A DNA stretch of 64,000 nt. Source: Glandiceps talaboti. Its lineage: Eukaryota > Hemichordata > Enteropneusta > Spengelidae. Positions within the stretch are counted from its first letter, which is position 1, and each line of letters starts with the position of its first letter. The stretch lies in assembly GCF_964340395.1 (NCBI RefSeq), contig NC_135549.1:31322332-31386331 (forward strand), given 5' to 3'. A model generated the notes under the pieces. That model saw nothing but the letters and a program-made list of their open reading frames with translations, was not told the DNA's origin and made no database searches. This document shows, piece after piece, positions 25,457-43,486 of this stretch. Made by a program: the position numbers and the translations under genes.

Positions 25457-26307
25457 ATGTATGTATGTATGTATGTATGTATGTATGTATGTATGTATGG
25501 ATGGATGTATGGATGTATGTATGTATGTATGTATGTATGTATGTATGTATGTATGTCTGTCTGCAGATTTATCTATTATTGATATTGATGCTTCTGGGGT
25601 AAGCGTTGTTGAGATGAAGAAGTTGATGATACCCAAATTAGTTCTAAAATGTGATATTTGTAATTGGTCAACATCTTCAAATCGAAAGCAAATATAAGAG
25701 GTGTAAAATTTGAGTGTGAGGTTTCGGAAATATAGATTATGTAGATATGATAATAAGCGTATTGATGTTTGTTATTATCACCGGTGGTATTCAGGTGAGA
25801 GAGCTTGCAATGCCAATAGAAACAGAAACATATTGTATGCAATATATCATTGTTGATAATATGTAAGTTATATACCAGGAGGCTGAACAGATGTGTTTAT
25901 CAGTTAAACATTTCATAGTGCAAAGTTATACTGGGTTGGACCCCGGGGTTGGGCAGTCTGATGTTCCTTGGTATGTCGAGAAAAAGTTAATAAGACCTCA
26001 TATGAGCAAATATGTAGATATGACATTCTCCACGTCTAAGATGATTATATTTTACATTACAAAGTAGTTGAAATAGTTCAATGTCACAAACTGAGTTTTC
26101 AATGATACATCGTTGGGATATTGGTTTGGGTGGAAATCTGGAATACAGAGTAAACTAGTATGGATTTCAGTAGAGTCAATTACTACAACGCGTATTTTGT
26201 GCTAACGTTGTCTGGGTAAAGTTTTGCAATTTAATGTATTATGCTAGCTACATTACGTTCATTTTATACATATTCATAATACGCATTCACATTTTAATTT
26301 TTTCCAG
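22601..26307. other. Intergenic with microsatellites, 5' flank of the makorin gene
   Basis: Three diverged copies of a roughly 37-bp repeat (GGCTAATACC...CACAGTTTAACGTTAA) lie at 22973-23065. Microsatellites: GAAC/GAAT at 23661-23722, TTTA then TTTG at 24356-24470, CTGT then ATGT then CTGT at 25404-25564. A 73-codon frame at 22621-22842 follows a good acceptor-like sequence but matches nothing I know. A further upstream makorin exon could lie here, but I could not identify one. Confidence 0.5.
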
Positions 26308-26314
26308 CTATTTG

Positions 26315-31643
<5,329 letters not shown>

Positions 31644-34110
31644 CATTTACATTACAGGGCCATATAAGAGTAATTTCTATGCAAATGGATATTTAGGCTT
31701 TGCCAGGAGAAATATAACATTGGACTCTTACCTATACTTGGAAGATACTTAGCCTACAGGGCTTTTCCTGCCAAACTTGATTGGGGGGGGGGGGGGGAAA
31801 CAACTACTAGGACCATGATGACTGATGGGGAAAATGTGAGAGGGGGTGTACCCCGCAGTGTGCACTTATTTTTGAAAATAAGGACATGTGTTTGGAATCA
31901 TAAAATATCACCATACACACAAGTTAAACTCATAGAATATTTGAATATATAGTATTCAATGCCGAATTTTACTCGTTTGCGTATTTGATATCATGGCTCA
32001 TATCCATAGTTTAACCCTATATATACACATATATACATATACAAACAGCGATAGATATTAAGGCAGATAAACACGATTTGTTTGGGCTATCGACTTTGTC
32101 ATGATTAAATAGTATGTACATGACAGGGCCGTAGCCTGACCAAACTGCCAAGGGGGGCAGAACTTTGTCTTGGTGCAATCTTGCATTTAAAATTTATAAA
32201 GTTCTAATTTACATAAATCTGCATGCAATTTACATAATATATATTTTAGCATACGCAATTAAATATCATATGTAAGGTCAGAAAAAAATAAAAAATGCTG
32301 GTCAACGGGTAACCTAACCCATCACATTGGGTAAGTAGGTCGATTTCATTTTTACAATGCTTGACAAGGATAAAACAAACCATATATAATGATAGCAAAA
32401 TATTTCAGGTCGAGTTTAGATAGAACTTATTCAGTCATCTTGATACTATCTCATGCAATTTGTCTGCATAGCTACAGTTAGGAAATGTACACAATTTACG
32501 GTTAAACAAATGGTGTAGTTCCTCTCACCCTCTCTTCTAAAAAAATATTAAGCCCCGCCAGTTGAAACTATCAAGCATTATTTTAGCCACCCCTTCTGTC
32601 ACCTACACTACAGTGGAGATATAAAATCCTATGGTACAATGATTTTAATGACAATGAAAAAAAAATTAAAATAAGACAGTGTAGGAGGCCATTTAGAAGC
32701 ATAAAATATCAAACCATAGACATAATAAAATACCAGAATGGAAACAATTATGCGATGCATTACATATTATTTGGAAGTGTATTTTGTTGTGGCAAAGCTG
32801 AAAGATATTATGCGGATGTGTACATGGTAAATGACTTCTCCTGAAGTTTAATTTGGTTCCAAAAATTCCCGAATAAAGAGCAAAACATTTCAAGACTTTC
32901 AGACTTTTGATGGCCCAATGGTCGTAAACTTTTGTTCAATTCTTTTAAGCGCACATTGGATATTGAATCTCATGCACATGTACACACACACACACACACA
33001 CACACATACACACACACACGTGCACGCACACACACACAGACACACACACACACAGACAGTCAGATGATAAACAATACACTATGCCTACAGCACTACTGAA
33101 CCATATCAGTTCAGTTGTGCTAAAAACAGAACAAGACTACATCTGGCATGATAATGCACTTTATTTGCTGAAATGCTTACAAATACATAACACTGTGATT
33201 AACTTTGTTAAATATAATGATGATTTGTTGGCTCTAGAAATACAAACATTCTTGATATATATATACATTCAAAATAAAAAAAGCTTTATGAAAAGCACCC
33301 ACAAAACTCAACATGGTCAAACTGCATTGAAGTATTCATATTGTAAAGTTGTTCCTGTCATCTGATCATCATATTATAAAGTTGTTCCTCTCATTTGTTC
33401 ACACAGTGTTGAGCCTCAGTAACTTTGAAATGAGAATATTTCCAAATTCACTGGGGGAGTACTGTTCAAAAAAATAAAGTAAAACCAAAACTTGGCATGA
33501 TAGATTTACAGACATTGGTATAGGAATACATACATTTCACAGTTAGTAAATGAAGGTTTCATAACCTGTACAAAACTCCTTCCATCTATTTAAGACCGGG
33601 GTAGGTAGATGGTAGAAGTGTACCGCAAGTTATAAACTGTCAATCATATAGTTACTCATATTCCAACACTCGCAATGCCAAGCCTCAGCAAGTTGGAAAT
33701 GGACAATTCTTTGCCAACTTGTCTGGCAGTGTATTTTACCTTTGAAAGCATGAAAGACATTTTGTATACAATATAAGTTTTGTTTGTCACCCATTTTGAC
33801 CCTATCCAGTCTTGGTTGGGTAAACTATTCTAATACAAAGCTACTACTACACAAAGTAACATTAGGTAATAAGAATATATGAAGTATTGTAAACCCTTAT
33901 ATAATATTTGTTGTAATCTACACCTTGGACTTTTTTCCAATCTTTTTTTCAAATCCACAATTCTGTTCCCATCTCTACTTCCTCAAACTGTTGACAAATA
34001 TACAATGAATTTGCTATAATGTTCAACTTACACTAGCATGATAATTAATATAACCACACAGTGTCCAAATTATTACTTATTAATGTCAGTACAATGTCGT
34101 CTCAATGACA
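31644..34110. other. 3' flank of makorin and intergenic DNA
   Basis: Poly-G run at 31784-31797 and a G-rich segment near 32145-32160, both reminiscent of the poly-G repeat family but without clear ends. (AC)n with GTGC and AGAC interruptions at 32980-33058. Otherwise AT-rich unique DNA; no gene seen. Confidence 0.5.
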
Positions 34111-34119
34111 CAAATACAT

Positions 34120-34485
34120 TTCTAATTTATGCTAATTGGCATGGATAAAATTCACAGTGTTGATGCAAATCTAATTGGTTCAGACATAATTTAGTAAACC
34201 AATCAGATCTCATCAAATCATGATGACTTTTTCCTAAAAAGCACATGTCCTATTTGTTTACATTTACTGGGCTGATATTTTAGATCAGTCGTGATGTAAG
34301 TTACACTGCAAGGACAAATCTGATTGGTAGAAATATATTAATAACAACCAATCAGATTTCATTCAACAGTGATATATCATTGAAATGACCTACCCTAATC
34401 ATGGTTATGATTTAGTGAGTGATATAAGTTACACAAATCTGTTTGGTAGTAATATTTTTAAGACAACCAATCAGATTTCATCAAA
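34120..34485. repeat. Three repeated hairpins with paired CCAAT motifs
   Basis: A unit of roughly 120-150 bp occurs three times. Each copy has an inverted pair: (C)AAATCTGATTGGT, a 15-22-base AT-rich loop, then ACCAATCAGATTT and CATCAAACAGTGAT-like sequence. The stem pairs lie at about 34166-34211, 34314-34361 and 34433-34480. Upstream of copies 2 and 3 is GTGATGTAAGTTACAC or GTGATATAAGTTACAC. Each stem therefore carries ATTGG on one arm and CCAAT on the other. Confidence 0.8.
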
Positions 34486-35555
34486 CAGTGATACTTTATT
34501 TCAATTACCCAAAATAAATTGTGTCCATATATAATTCACCATAATCATAAAATGCATGTTATCCGATTGCAAATTACGAAAATATACTTTGCTAATCCCA
34601 TACATAACCACCCCCATATTTCATGTCCACCACAGTACATTAAATTAAACCTATAGGAGAGTAACAGTTTATTATTCTGATTAAAAAATTGTCACAATTC
34701 CAAAATAAAGTGCCATGTTCTTCGCCCAATATGTATTGAATCGTCATATTTTTGTTTTTAAAATATATATATTGTAGTATTCATATAATACTAAGGGTGA
34801 TTCGTGTTCTTTAATTTCGTCACGGGTTTTCATCTCAGATGATCCAGCAAAGGCTAGGAGTATAATGGTTGTTTGGTGGTATTATCGCGAAGTTTGTAAT
34901 ATCAATAGTAGTATAACATGTATTGGTCGTACAGTAAGAACTCACAAAACACAAAGTGCCACTGATGTATAATGGTTCCATACGGAATGATTATTCAACG
35001 CTGAAGGCGCGAAGAATGATATTTTGTAAAACTGATGCTCAATGGTGAAAGTAGTGATTATGAGCCTATTTGTCAGATGTAGTTAGTCTATTGGGAAAGG
35101 ATCATAGTTTAGGCTCAGACCACCAAGCAAATTGCTTAGTGGTCTCAGTTTTAGGCAAACACTATATGTGTGTAATGTGTGTGTAGACAGTGCGAGTGAC
35201 GACTCGTATGATTGTGTTTTATTAGACGAATTGTTAACAACACGTATAACTAAATGTCAAAAGTTAAATTCTTTGCAATTCGTCTTTATACGTCTGTCAG
35301 AATACCTATTGACAAATTCTATATGTGTTCAAACTAGAGGTCAATTATGTGGATGTCGCACGTGATCAGACTTTACATCATGACTTTACTGTGCGGCTGA
35401 ATCCCTTGATATACGTTCCATTTGGTCAGTTGGTTATAAAATCTTGGAACTTTTACTTCAGAGTGTACTTGAGATCATGTTAGTTACTCTTAACCCATCA
35501 CGATGGACGCGGAGCGGTGGCGGCGGGGGGGGGGGGGTATAAAGAAAGATATATT
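34486..35555. other. Intergenic, no gene seen
   Basis: AT-rich unique sequence with a poly-G run at 35523-35538 next to the 3' end of the Penelope-like remnant. Open frames here are short and match nothing I recognise. Confidence 0.45.
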
Positions 35556-37534
35556 TACAAACCTCTTTTATTTGTTTGGTTATCAGCTCGGTTAGCGCCG
35601 ATGTTCGTAAATGCGTTTTCGCGTCCTATCTCTCCAATATAGATGAGTAGCTTGCAGTGTTGACAGTTGATGCCGAATGTTATGTTCTTGGTGTTACTGC
35701 TGATATTACCTATTGTGAATGATCCCAGAGATGGTGTCGTTGATGATATCTGTATTGACGATGTTTTGGCATTGTTTGCCTTGTTTATATGGGTGTCTAT
35801 TTCCAGATGGGTGAGTCGACAGTTGCTTTCAATTTGGTCTGAGTGGATGGAGGATCTGACCAGCATTTTTTGTAGGTTTGGGGGTTGGCGGTAGGCGATG
35901 GGCGATGGGAGGTGCGGAAGCGTGAAGGTATGTTTGTTCGATTTAACGATAGACCAGTGTTTTGTAATAATGGTACGGATGTTTAATAATGGTACGGATG
36001 TTTGAGAGCGAAGAATTGTAGGTCAGGACAAACGGAATTCTCTTTTAATACGTGATTATTGATGCATGAAGCTGCATACGTTATCTCTTTCAAAGTGTCA
36101 GAGCTTGGTACAGATTTGGCTTTTTGGACGAATTTTTCTGCACTTATATTTCTTTTAATGCTCTTTCCAACCATATTAAGCATTGGGTACAACTCTTACA
36201 GAATTCTCATTTTACAAGCATTTGAAAACACATAAAATAGTTTTTGACATTGGACGGGTTGTAACCAACTCTGTTGAAAATAACGTTATCAGCTTGTTGG
36301 TTTCGTTGTCATACAGTGTGTCATCTGAACACGGTACGTCGGTAGCGAAGTGTATGGCTACAAGGGATAGAATTAAATGTGTGGTGTGAATAGCAGGATT
36401 GTTTCGATAGATATGTGTGTTTGTAAGTTGGTTTGCTGAACACTGTTGTTTTGAGGGTGTTGTTTTCCAAGATCATCTTTGTGTCTAGCAATGACATCTC
36501 TTTGTTGTTGTGTTCCATGGGAAATTATAGACGGGTGTGGATTGAATTACATAATGTGTGGAATTGATGAAGGAGAGTTATGATGTGTTCCCGGAGAAAC
36601 CTGTTTTCATCTCAAAATCTCTTCCACATGTACAGGTCTGGTTTGTACGCTGATTTCTCCAATGTCATGTCCTCTATCTTCACCATGTTAACTAGCATAC
36701 GTGCGGCCCCTTGCTTCCCATGCATGGTTGTACTGTTGGGTGTCGTAGAGTTGAACGGTATAAGTATGGATAGTTCAGACGTTACACTCTAGCACTCACA
36801 CTCTCATACGGGATCGTTCAAGTCCAAGTCGGGAATTAGTCACAACTGAGAAGATATTTCGGCTTGCCAGAATCACCTATCCGAGTCAATTCTGGATGTT
36901 TAATTCTCACTTTAAATATACTTCCAATACAATGGAATTTACACAACAACTAACTATAGAAAATCACGCCATAAGATCACGCCATCATAAAAGTTATTAT
37001 ATACTTTTCTCTAACCAATCATGTGAATTTCAGTTACATCATGTTTGCCCAGATTCGTCATCGCCAGTCTATTTCTGACCTATGGCCTGCAATGCCGAAA
37101 AGTAGAATTTATTCCCATAATTCCGAAATACGATATTTTGGATCGTAACAGTACCATTGGTTTGTAAATAGAATTGTCATCATAGGTGAAGTAATTTCTT
37201 GTCAAATTGACGAATCGCGGCATTTCCTCAATGACGTCGGGTGACGGTTATTTGATGTTGTATTTGATTAACTGCTGATATACCGAAATCATGGGGTATA
37301 TTAGTATATAGAGAGACGGATGATCATAGTGGTGTTTTTAGTATATAGAGAGACGACATCAAGGGTGATCATAGTTGTATTTTCGGTGACCTGGGTGTCA
37401 TGTAAGTGGTGAGTGGTGTATTTGATATATGACTGCAGTTTTTCAACCAAGCAATGGTTTAAAGTGGCAGTCTGCAAATGTGGAGAGTGGTGAAGCGAGT
37501 GCTTGACACCGTGGTACAATTGGCCTGAGTGGTG

Positions 37535-37577
<43 letters not shown>

Positions 37578-37650
37578 GGGTTTTGGGGGGATTTTCGGGA
37601 GACCATAATTAATTTCTTTTACATAGTGTCTCTTCTCACATAGTTGATGC
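35556..37650 (-). pseudogene. Penelope-like retroelement remnant (RT plus GIY-YIG)
   Basis: On the minus strand, from high to low coordinates, four peptides lie in the order of a Penelope-like ORF. At about 37570-37330: LRPIVP, HSLHHSPHLQTATLNHCLVE, LQSYIKYTTHHLHD and TMITLDVVSLYT (motif A region). At about 36740-36600: VNMVKIEDMTLEKSAYKPDL and YMWKRF, broken by a stop (36612-36614) just where the (F/Y)xDD motif is expected. At 36518-36321: MSLLDTKMILENNTLKTTVF and KPTYKHTYLSKQSC (the conserved FLD and KPTD-like region). At 35866-35555: GINCQHCKLLIYIGEIGR, the GIY-YIG endonuclease core. Frameshifts, stops and a (GTT)n insertion at 37530-37577 show it is dead. It is not a host gene. Confidence 0.8.
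37530..37577. repeat. (GTT)n microsatellite
   Basis: About 14 GTT triplets inside the Penelope-like remnant. On the minus strand they read as poly-Thr or poly-Asn, an artefact of the repeat. Confidence 0.95.
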
Positions 37651-38347
37651 ACTCAATTAAAGTTTATATTAAATTATAGTATCACAAATGAAACGGGAAA
37701 TAATTCACCTCATCGTGATCAAAACGTCAGGTTTATATTCCTCCATGGTGAATTATTTAATGCCAAAATATTGTGTCCTTAAATGTAATTGAGGTTCCGT
37801 TTGCAGTTAGTTATGTTTCAAAATAAAAGTACTTGTATCCACACAAAGTAAAAAGTAAATATGAAAAAAAACCTTAAGGTTGGCGGTGTTAGCAATTGCG
37901 GTGACGTCGTCATTCACCTGCTTAAACAAAAAACAAACATTGGAAATAGTCTACGCATGCTAATAAAATGTTTCAATGTTTCACTGTATGAATAATAAAG
38001 TGGTGAAGCTTCCAAATGGCACTCTTTGCACTTAGAAATAAAACTAATGAAACTTTTATGTGAGGATATTTTATCGTCACCTTACCATTACAAAAAGTTA
38101 GGACGAACTAGTATATATTATACAGTACAAGACTTGTGTCAAACTGCATAAGAAGATATGGTTACATACAGAGAAGAACATGTGACGAATAATGACATCT
38201 TGTGTATAAATCGGTCAAAACGCGTCGTATTACGTTTGTTAACAAATTCAATTCATATAACGAGTTTTATCTTTCTGACGTATTCTTAATATAATTTTTA
38301 TGTATGTATGTATGTACGTAGCGTAATCTTGTTGACAGCGAACGACG

Positions 38348-38350
<3 letters not shown>
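37651..38350. other. Intergenic, no gene seen
   Basis: AT-rich unique sequence between the Penelope-like remnant and the (AT)n tract. No repeat or coding signal recognised. Confidence 0.5.
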
Positions 38351-38438
<88 letters not shown>

Positions 38439-38454
38439 TGTGTGTGTGTGTGTC
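38351..38454. repeat. (AT)n then (GT)n microsatellite
   Basis: About 42 AT dinucleotides followed by about 8 GT, downstream of the HSPA12-like gene. Confidence 0.95.
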
Positions 38455-38657
38455 TTTAATTATTTTTCAAAAGCCAAAGTAAAGATGATTTGTCAAATGG
38501 AAACAGTTGCCGTCACGTACATTGTATATAGGGATTTCAAAGCATTTTATCGTCCTTTTAAAGAAACATCGACAATGATGCATGTAAGTTTACTTGTGGT
38601 CTTCACGGAAAAATTGACCCTCATCATTGAAAAAAATTATAGATTTTTCTATTATTT

Positions 38658-38663
38658 TTTATT
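38658..38663 (-). terminator. Poly(A) signal of the HSPA12-like gene
   Basis: AATAAA on the minus strand, 37 bases after the stop codon at 38702-38700. A short 3' UTR would result. Confidence 0.5.
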
Positions 38664-38699
38664 TAATTTAGCTAAACTAGACATTTCAATCGACCCTCT

Positions 38700-41637
38700 T
38701 TATTTCGTTATCAGCTCAATGTGAGTGTTTCTAACATTACCGGTTTCGACATCTATTGCGGTAGCTTTCATTTCTGTACCCCCGAACTCAATTTTCAGTT
38801 CTATTTCCCTGTTCGTACCCTTTTCTATGCTAGGACTACTGACAGTTATTATCGTTCCTTCTTTTCTCACGCCTTCATCAGTGACATACATAGCATCTTC
38901 CTTTTCGGTGATGTAGAATGTGAATGAAACTTTAGATTGGGATGACTCTAATGGGTTAAATGTAAATGTTTTAACTTGACCAACGCGTATTTCTTCGTTT
39001 ACCTGGGCTAGAGTTTTGAAGAGATTATTACAGTTAAACTCTCCATCCGACGTTTCAAACTTGTACTCGTCTTTATGAACACCGTCTACGAAATCCCGGC
39101 ATACGTCACATCCATAAGTCATACCACATATTCTTCTCGATATACTCTCAGGTTTTTGACCAAACATAACGGCCCCTTTAACAACGGATAAACCAGCCTC
39201 CTCGGGAATAAGAATTCGACAGCGCGAACTAAACTTATCTTTTACAGCTTTCTGTAGTAAAGGGGACTCCGAAAATCCACCTACAAGAAATACATATTTG
39301 ATATTTTTGCAGTGTGGCTTTTCTAACAATGATTCCATGTGCGCAGTAATGGAATCGATAGAGGGCTGAAATAATCGTTTCATAATTTCAGAACCAAGGC
39401 AAAGGTAGTCATTTGTAAGCTTCACTTCATCAAGGTGATAAGACTCTTTTGTGATTCTTTGCAAAGACCGGTCGTTAAATGTGTTTTGATAATGTAAAAT
39501 GAAATTAAACGTAAGGCGAACCCTTGTTGTTTCACCTTTCAGTGGCCTTTCAGAGCGTTTCTTCATTTCGATGTCAGTAAGTATTGTAAGCCAGTCGGAT
39601 GGGTGACTTATCTTGAACTTTGTCACAAACTCTGATCCGAAGATTGCAACCAATAATTTTTCGAAATTATCTTCAACTTTCGTGCCTCCCCATGCCCCAC
39701 CAGTAGCTTTGTGTATTTCTGACACCGAATCATCTTTTTCAATTCGATGAACTGTTACATCAACAGTCCCTCCTGTTAGAAAAAACATCAATAAGAGATC
39801 TATATATTGAAGAAGGTGGGCACACTATATACGGTACGGAACTTTTTCAAGGATATAAGCGAAATGAAAATAGCGACAATAATCAAGCCTGACCTTCTAA
39901 TCCAAGAAGGAGAGAGCAAAAACACCATTACCATAATTCTTATTAATTTTATGCTAGAAATATGTGATGGAGGTTGTCGGAGGAATACTTGTCATGACTT
40001 ATACGTCAACAACGTCTTCTGTTTTCCAAATCGATATGCAACTGAACTAAAATCAAATTGATTGAACGTAAACGCTCTTTATAACACAAGACCAAAACAA
40101 GACCACTTACCTCCATTGTCGACCACCATATAATCGGTCAAGGGGCGAGCAATGACATCAGCTACACATGCGTCATCCATTTCATCAACAAACTCTCGCA
40201 TTTTTCGTTGTCGACAATGAAGTGAGGCAGCCTCGGGCTCTAAAGCAATGATCAGTTGATCTCTATTGCCTTCTGACACTAGTTCTGCCTACAGGTTGAC
40301 AAAAATAAACAATTATATACTGAAACAGCAGATTCAAGTCAGGTGTATTTGGGTTATAACATGACGTTGGAAATCCAAAACTTAACGATCTATACATGAA
40401 CTAAATGTGTACACAAAACCATCACAATTGCCCCATTGCTTTATTCATCAATTAATCACGGCTTCGTCGGACAATTCAAATAGTTCGTATCAAAATCACA
40501 TGAATTGTAAAAGGTGACAACCACGGGCAGTTAATCCTTATCAACGCGTAGGCATTAATGTCAAACGTTTGCATGACAACATAATGATGATCTTGTTATA
40601 ATGTCATTTACCTTGTATGCAGCTTCTCTCATAAACTGCTTTGATGCCTGCTGCCATATTGCTGGAACGGTCAAAACCCACTGAATATCACGTTCATTTA
40701 ATCCACCCTCCATTCCTGACCGTTCACGCAATATCTCAAGGGCCCTTTCCTTCATGAAACGAAGAGCATGGGCAAAGACATCAACTGCAAGTAGGCGCTT
40801 TCCGTTTCTTGCTTCTAATGTGATTCGAGAATCGATAACCTAGGCAAGGACATACATAGACTTATAAACAAAGTCAAGGCTTGATTGTAAAATTTATGGC
40901 ACCCTCAAACAGGAAGCATTTCCCAAGAAGAAATATTAAATGAGTATTTTATCAAACTTGACGTACATATTGTAGGCTTTATATTTAATTAGTTAGCATG
41001 GCTAAAGACAAGGATGAACACTTGCCTTGAACTGTAGTTTAATGTAACTAACATTATGAATGTAATTTTCTTGAGGTCGTATGATTCCGCCAAAATTAGC
41101 ACAACTATGGCTAAACAAGTCGGATATATGTACAGAGAAATACAGTACCTCATATAGAGTGACTATGAGCGGTTAAACGTTAACTTATTGATTAGAACTC
41201 CAGTTCATTCGTACGTTATACTTAAGACTGCTCAAATACATTGCGGCTTCAATAATCTTAGTTCTACGTTATGGATATGAAATAATTGACCCTTTTACAT
41301 TGTATAATATGCATACCTTATCTCCTTCATTGTGCAAAGTCATTTTGAATCTATCAAAGAAATAAAATTCCTTGTCTTGTGCCTCCTCTAGGTCAGCATA
41401 CTTTTCCCTTGCTTCGTATCCGAAAGCAATAAATTCCTTGTCCCGGTTTAGAAGAATGCATGTAGGTGTCTTGAAAGTATTGTAGCCCTGGTCATTTCCC
41501 CAGGCTTTGCTCATATGGATTCCCCGTTCACCTTCTTTATGATTAAAAGCAAACGCAAATCCACTGTAGGTAGTTCCGAAATCAACCGCAACAATGGCTA
41601 TGTATTTATTACTTCTTGCACTGTTAGGTCGATACAT
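38700..41637 (-). CDS. HSPA12A: HSPA12-type heat shock 70 kDa protein
   Basis: Four coding exons in order of translation: 41637-41317, 40839-40612, 40288-40111, 39772-38700; 1800 nt, 599 aa. The intron after exon 3 is phase 1, the others phase 0, all GT-AG. Cytosolic ATP-binding chaperone-like protein of the divergent HSPA12 branch. Actin-like ATPase motifs: phosphate 1 [11 protein letters not shown] (16-26); WVLTVPAIW and QFMREAAYK in exon 2; IALEPEAAS (197-205); phosphate 2 DNGGGTVD (240-247); adenosine motif [10 protein letters not shown] (403-412); then [12 protein letters not shown]. The C-terminal part keeps the HSPA12 ending with [16 protein letters not shown], and there is no classical HSP70 lid or EEVD tail. 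Human HSPA12A/B have about 680 residues; the difference is mostly a shorter N-terminus. The acceptor-like GATTGCAG before 41652 suggests a 5' UTR intron. Residue Asn241 replaces the Cys usual in vertebrate HSPA12. Invertebrates often carry many paralogues, so one-to-one orthology is not claimed. Confidence 0.92.
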
Positions 41638-41658
41638 TTTGGAAAGTGACTCCTGCAA

Positions 41659-41895
41659 TCAAAAGGTAGAATAAACCTTACATTGAAACCAAAACGCTTC
41701 CTCTCATTGAAAGGTTCGTCACACAGACGCAAACACAAAACTATTCTATACTACTGGAAGATAAATTGTCAGTAAGAATGTATTGGAAGGTGATTTTGAT
41801 CAATGATAGTTACAGTCACAAAACGTTTGCACTCCATGTCATAAACACTCGGACTTGTCATTTTAAAAAGGGTGCTCGCTCCAGCTGAAACGTTT

Positions 41896-41956
<61 letters not shown>

Positions 41957-43434
41957 CGTGCGTGTGTTTTAAATTTTAAAAAATGCTTTGTTAAGCACAA
42001 TAAGTTATAGATATTATCGACCACTGTATATAATGTCTAATTATTGGTATTTTGGCAATTTTCCGTGAATATATTATCACAGTGGTTGTCTGATCACAAA
42101 AAAATAATACTCCAGTTACAACTAATACAGTTTGAACATGATGACAGAATATTGACCACTAATTAAGAGATACAATGACTTTTGTAATAAGTAATTGACC
42201 ATTTTGTAGTGAATATATCTTATGTTATTTGATGACAAAAATGTCCCTGTTGCAGCTAGTGCAGAATTAAAATGCATAGCATTTGAAGAATGTATGCAAC
42301 AATTTACTGTACAACAGACTGACTTCATCTGATGTGTTGTGCTCTAGGTAAAGGTTAGAGTTCGATAAGAGATATTTTATTACCTATCCATGATTATCTC
42401 TCTTATCACACTTTAACTGAGATTTGACCTCAACCATTACTTGGTTGGTTTTATTATTGACAGCCTCAAAATTGTCCCTCGGCGGCCCATGAAATACTTT
42501 GATATGTTAGAGTGTCATGAGGTCAAATATGCATTGTTAGGACGTCTGGGTAAGAAGTTCTCCCTGGGTGACGACGAATAATAGACTGTCTGGATATGAT
42601 ATGTCGATGTTTAAGTGGTTGCGGTTTTCTCGGCTGCAGAAGCGTTATTTTTCTTCTGTAGAGTGATGCATGAGTATTGTGACACTTTCAGGGTCTGCAT
42701 GACCGGGTGAAATTGAAGCCATCTCGGAGCTCACTGTTGTCAGCGGCCCGCCCTCTCTGTTTCTTCGATTGCCCTACTTTACCTTTATGAACTCTATGAA
42801 TCTTCAAATGGAAATCCCCTTGTGTTGGTAAACCATAGTATTCAATTAAACTTTTGTTCCACACACAACTTTGAACATTGTACCTGAAATTTTTAACTGC
42901 ACACTTAAGTCTTTGTCAACAGATTGACCCGCTATTCAGTACACGTGTCCATAAGATCATGAAGTTTCCAGTCGACAATTTCAGGTAAAATTTTCAAGTT
43001 GTGTTTGGAACAAAAGTTAAATTGAATAGTACTCTGTGATTATTTAAATTTTACATCGGGCGTTCGCTGAGTGATTGGGCTTTGAATACACCACTTGAAC
43101 TAACCTATGTATACAATACATTTTTGTATCATTACCACATACCTCGGCTAAATGAGTTAATTTAGGTACCATGATCATAACCAAGAAATAAATGCTCAAC
43201 ATAGACTCATGCTCTATGTGAATGTTTTACATAGATATGAGCTTTAGTTTTGAAATATCCACTTTTTTATAATTTCCCCATGTATTATCTATGGGAAACG
43301 TTTAGACCCCTGGCTTCCATGGCAACCATGAGTTCGGGTAATAAAATGTTTGTGATATCGCGGGCGTCTAAGTTATGCAACTAACAGTTTAGAATATAGC
43401 CATTTCGCAATGATAATTATTTATTGTCATAACT

Positions 43435-43486
<52 letters not shown>

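Noticed and set aside
34120-34485. Satellite or tRNA-like cluster
   Set aside because: Only three copies, and the stem-loop shape is a simple hairpin, not a cloverleaf. Retained as a repeat finding instead.
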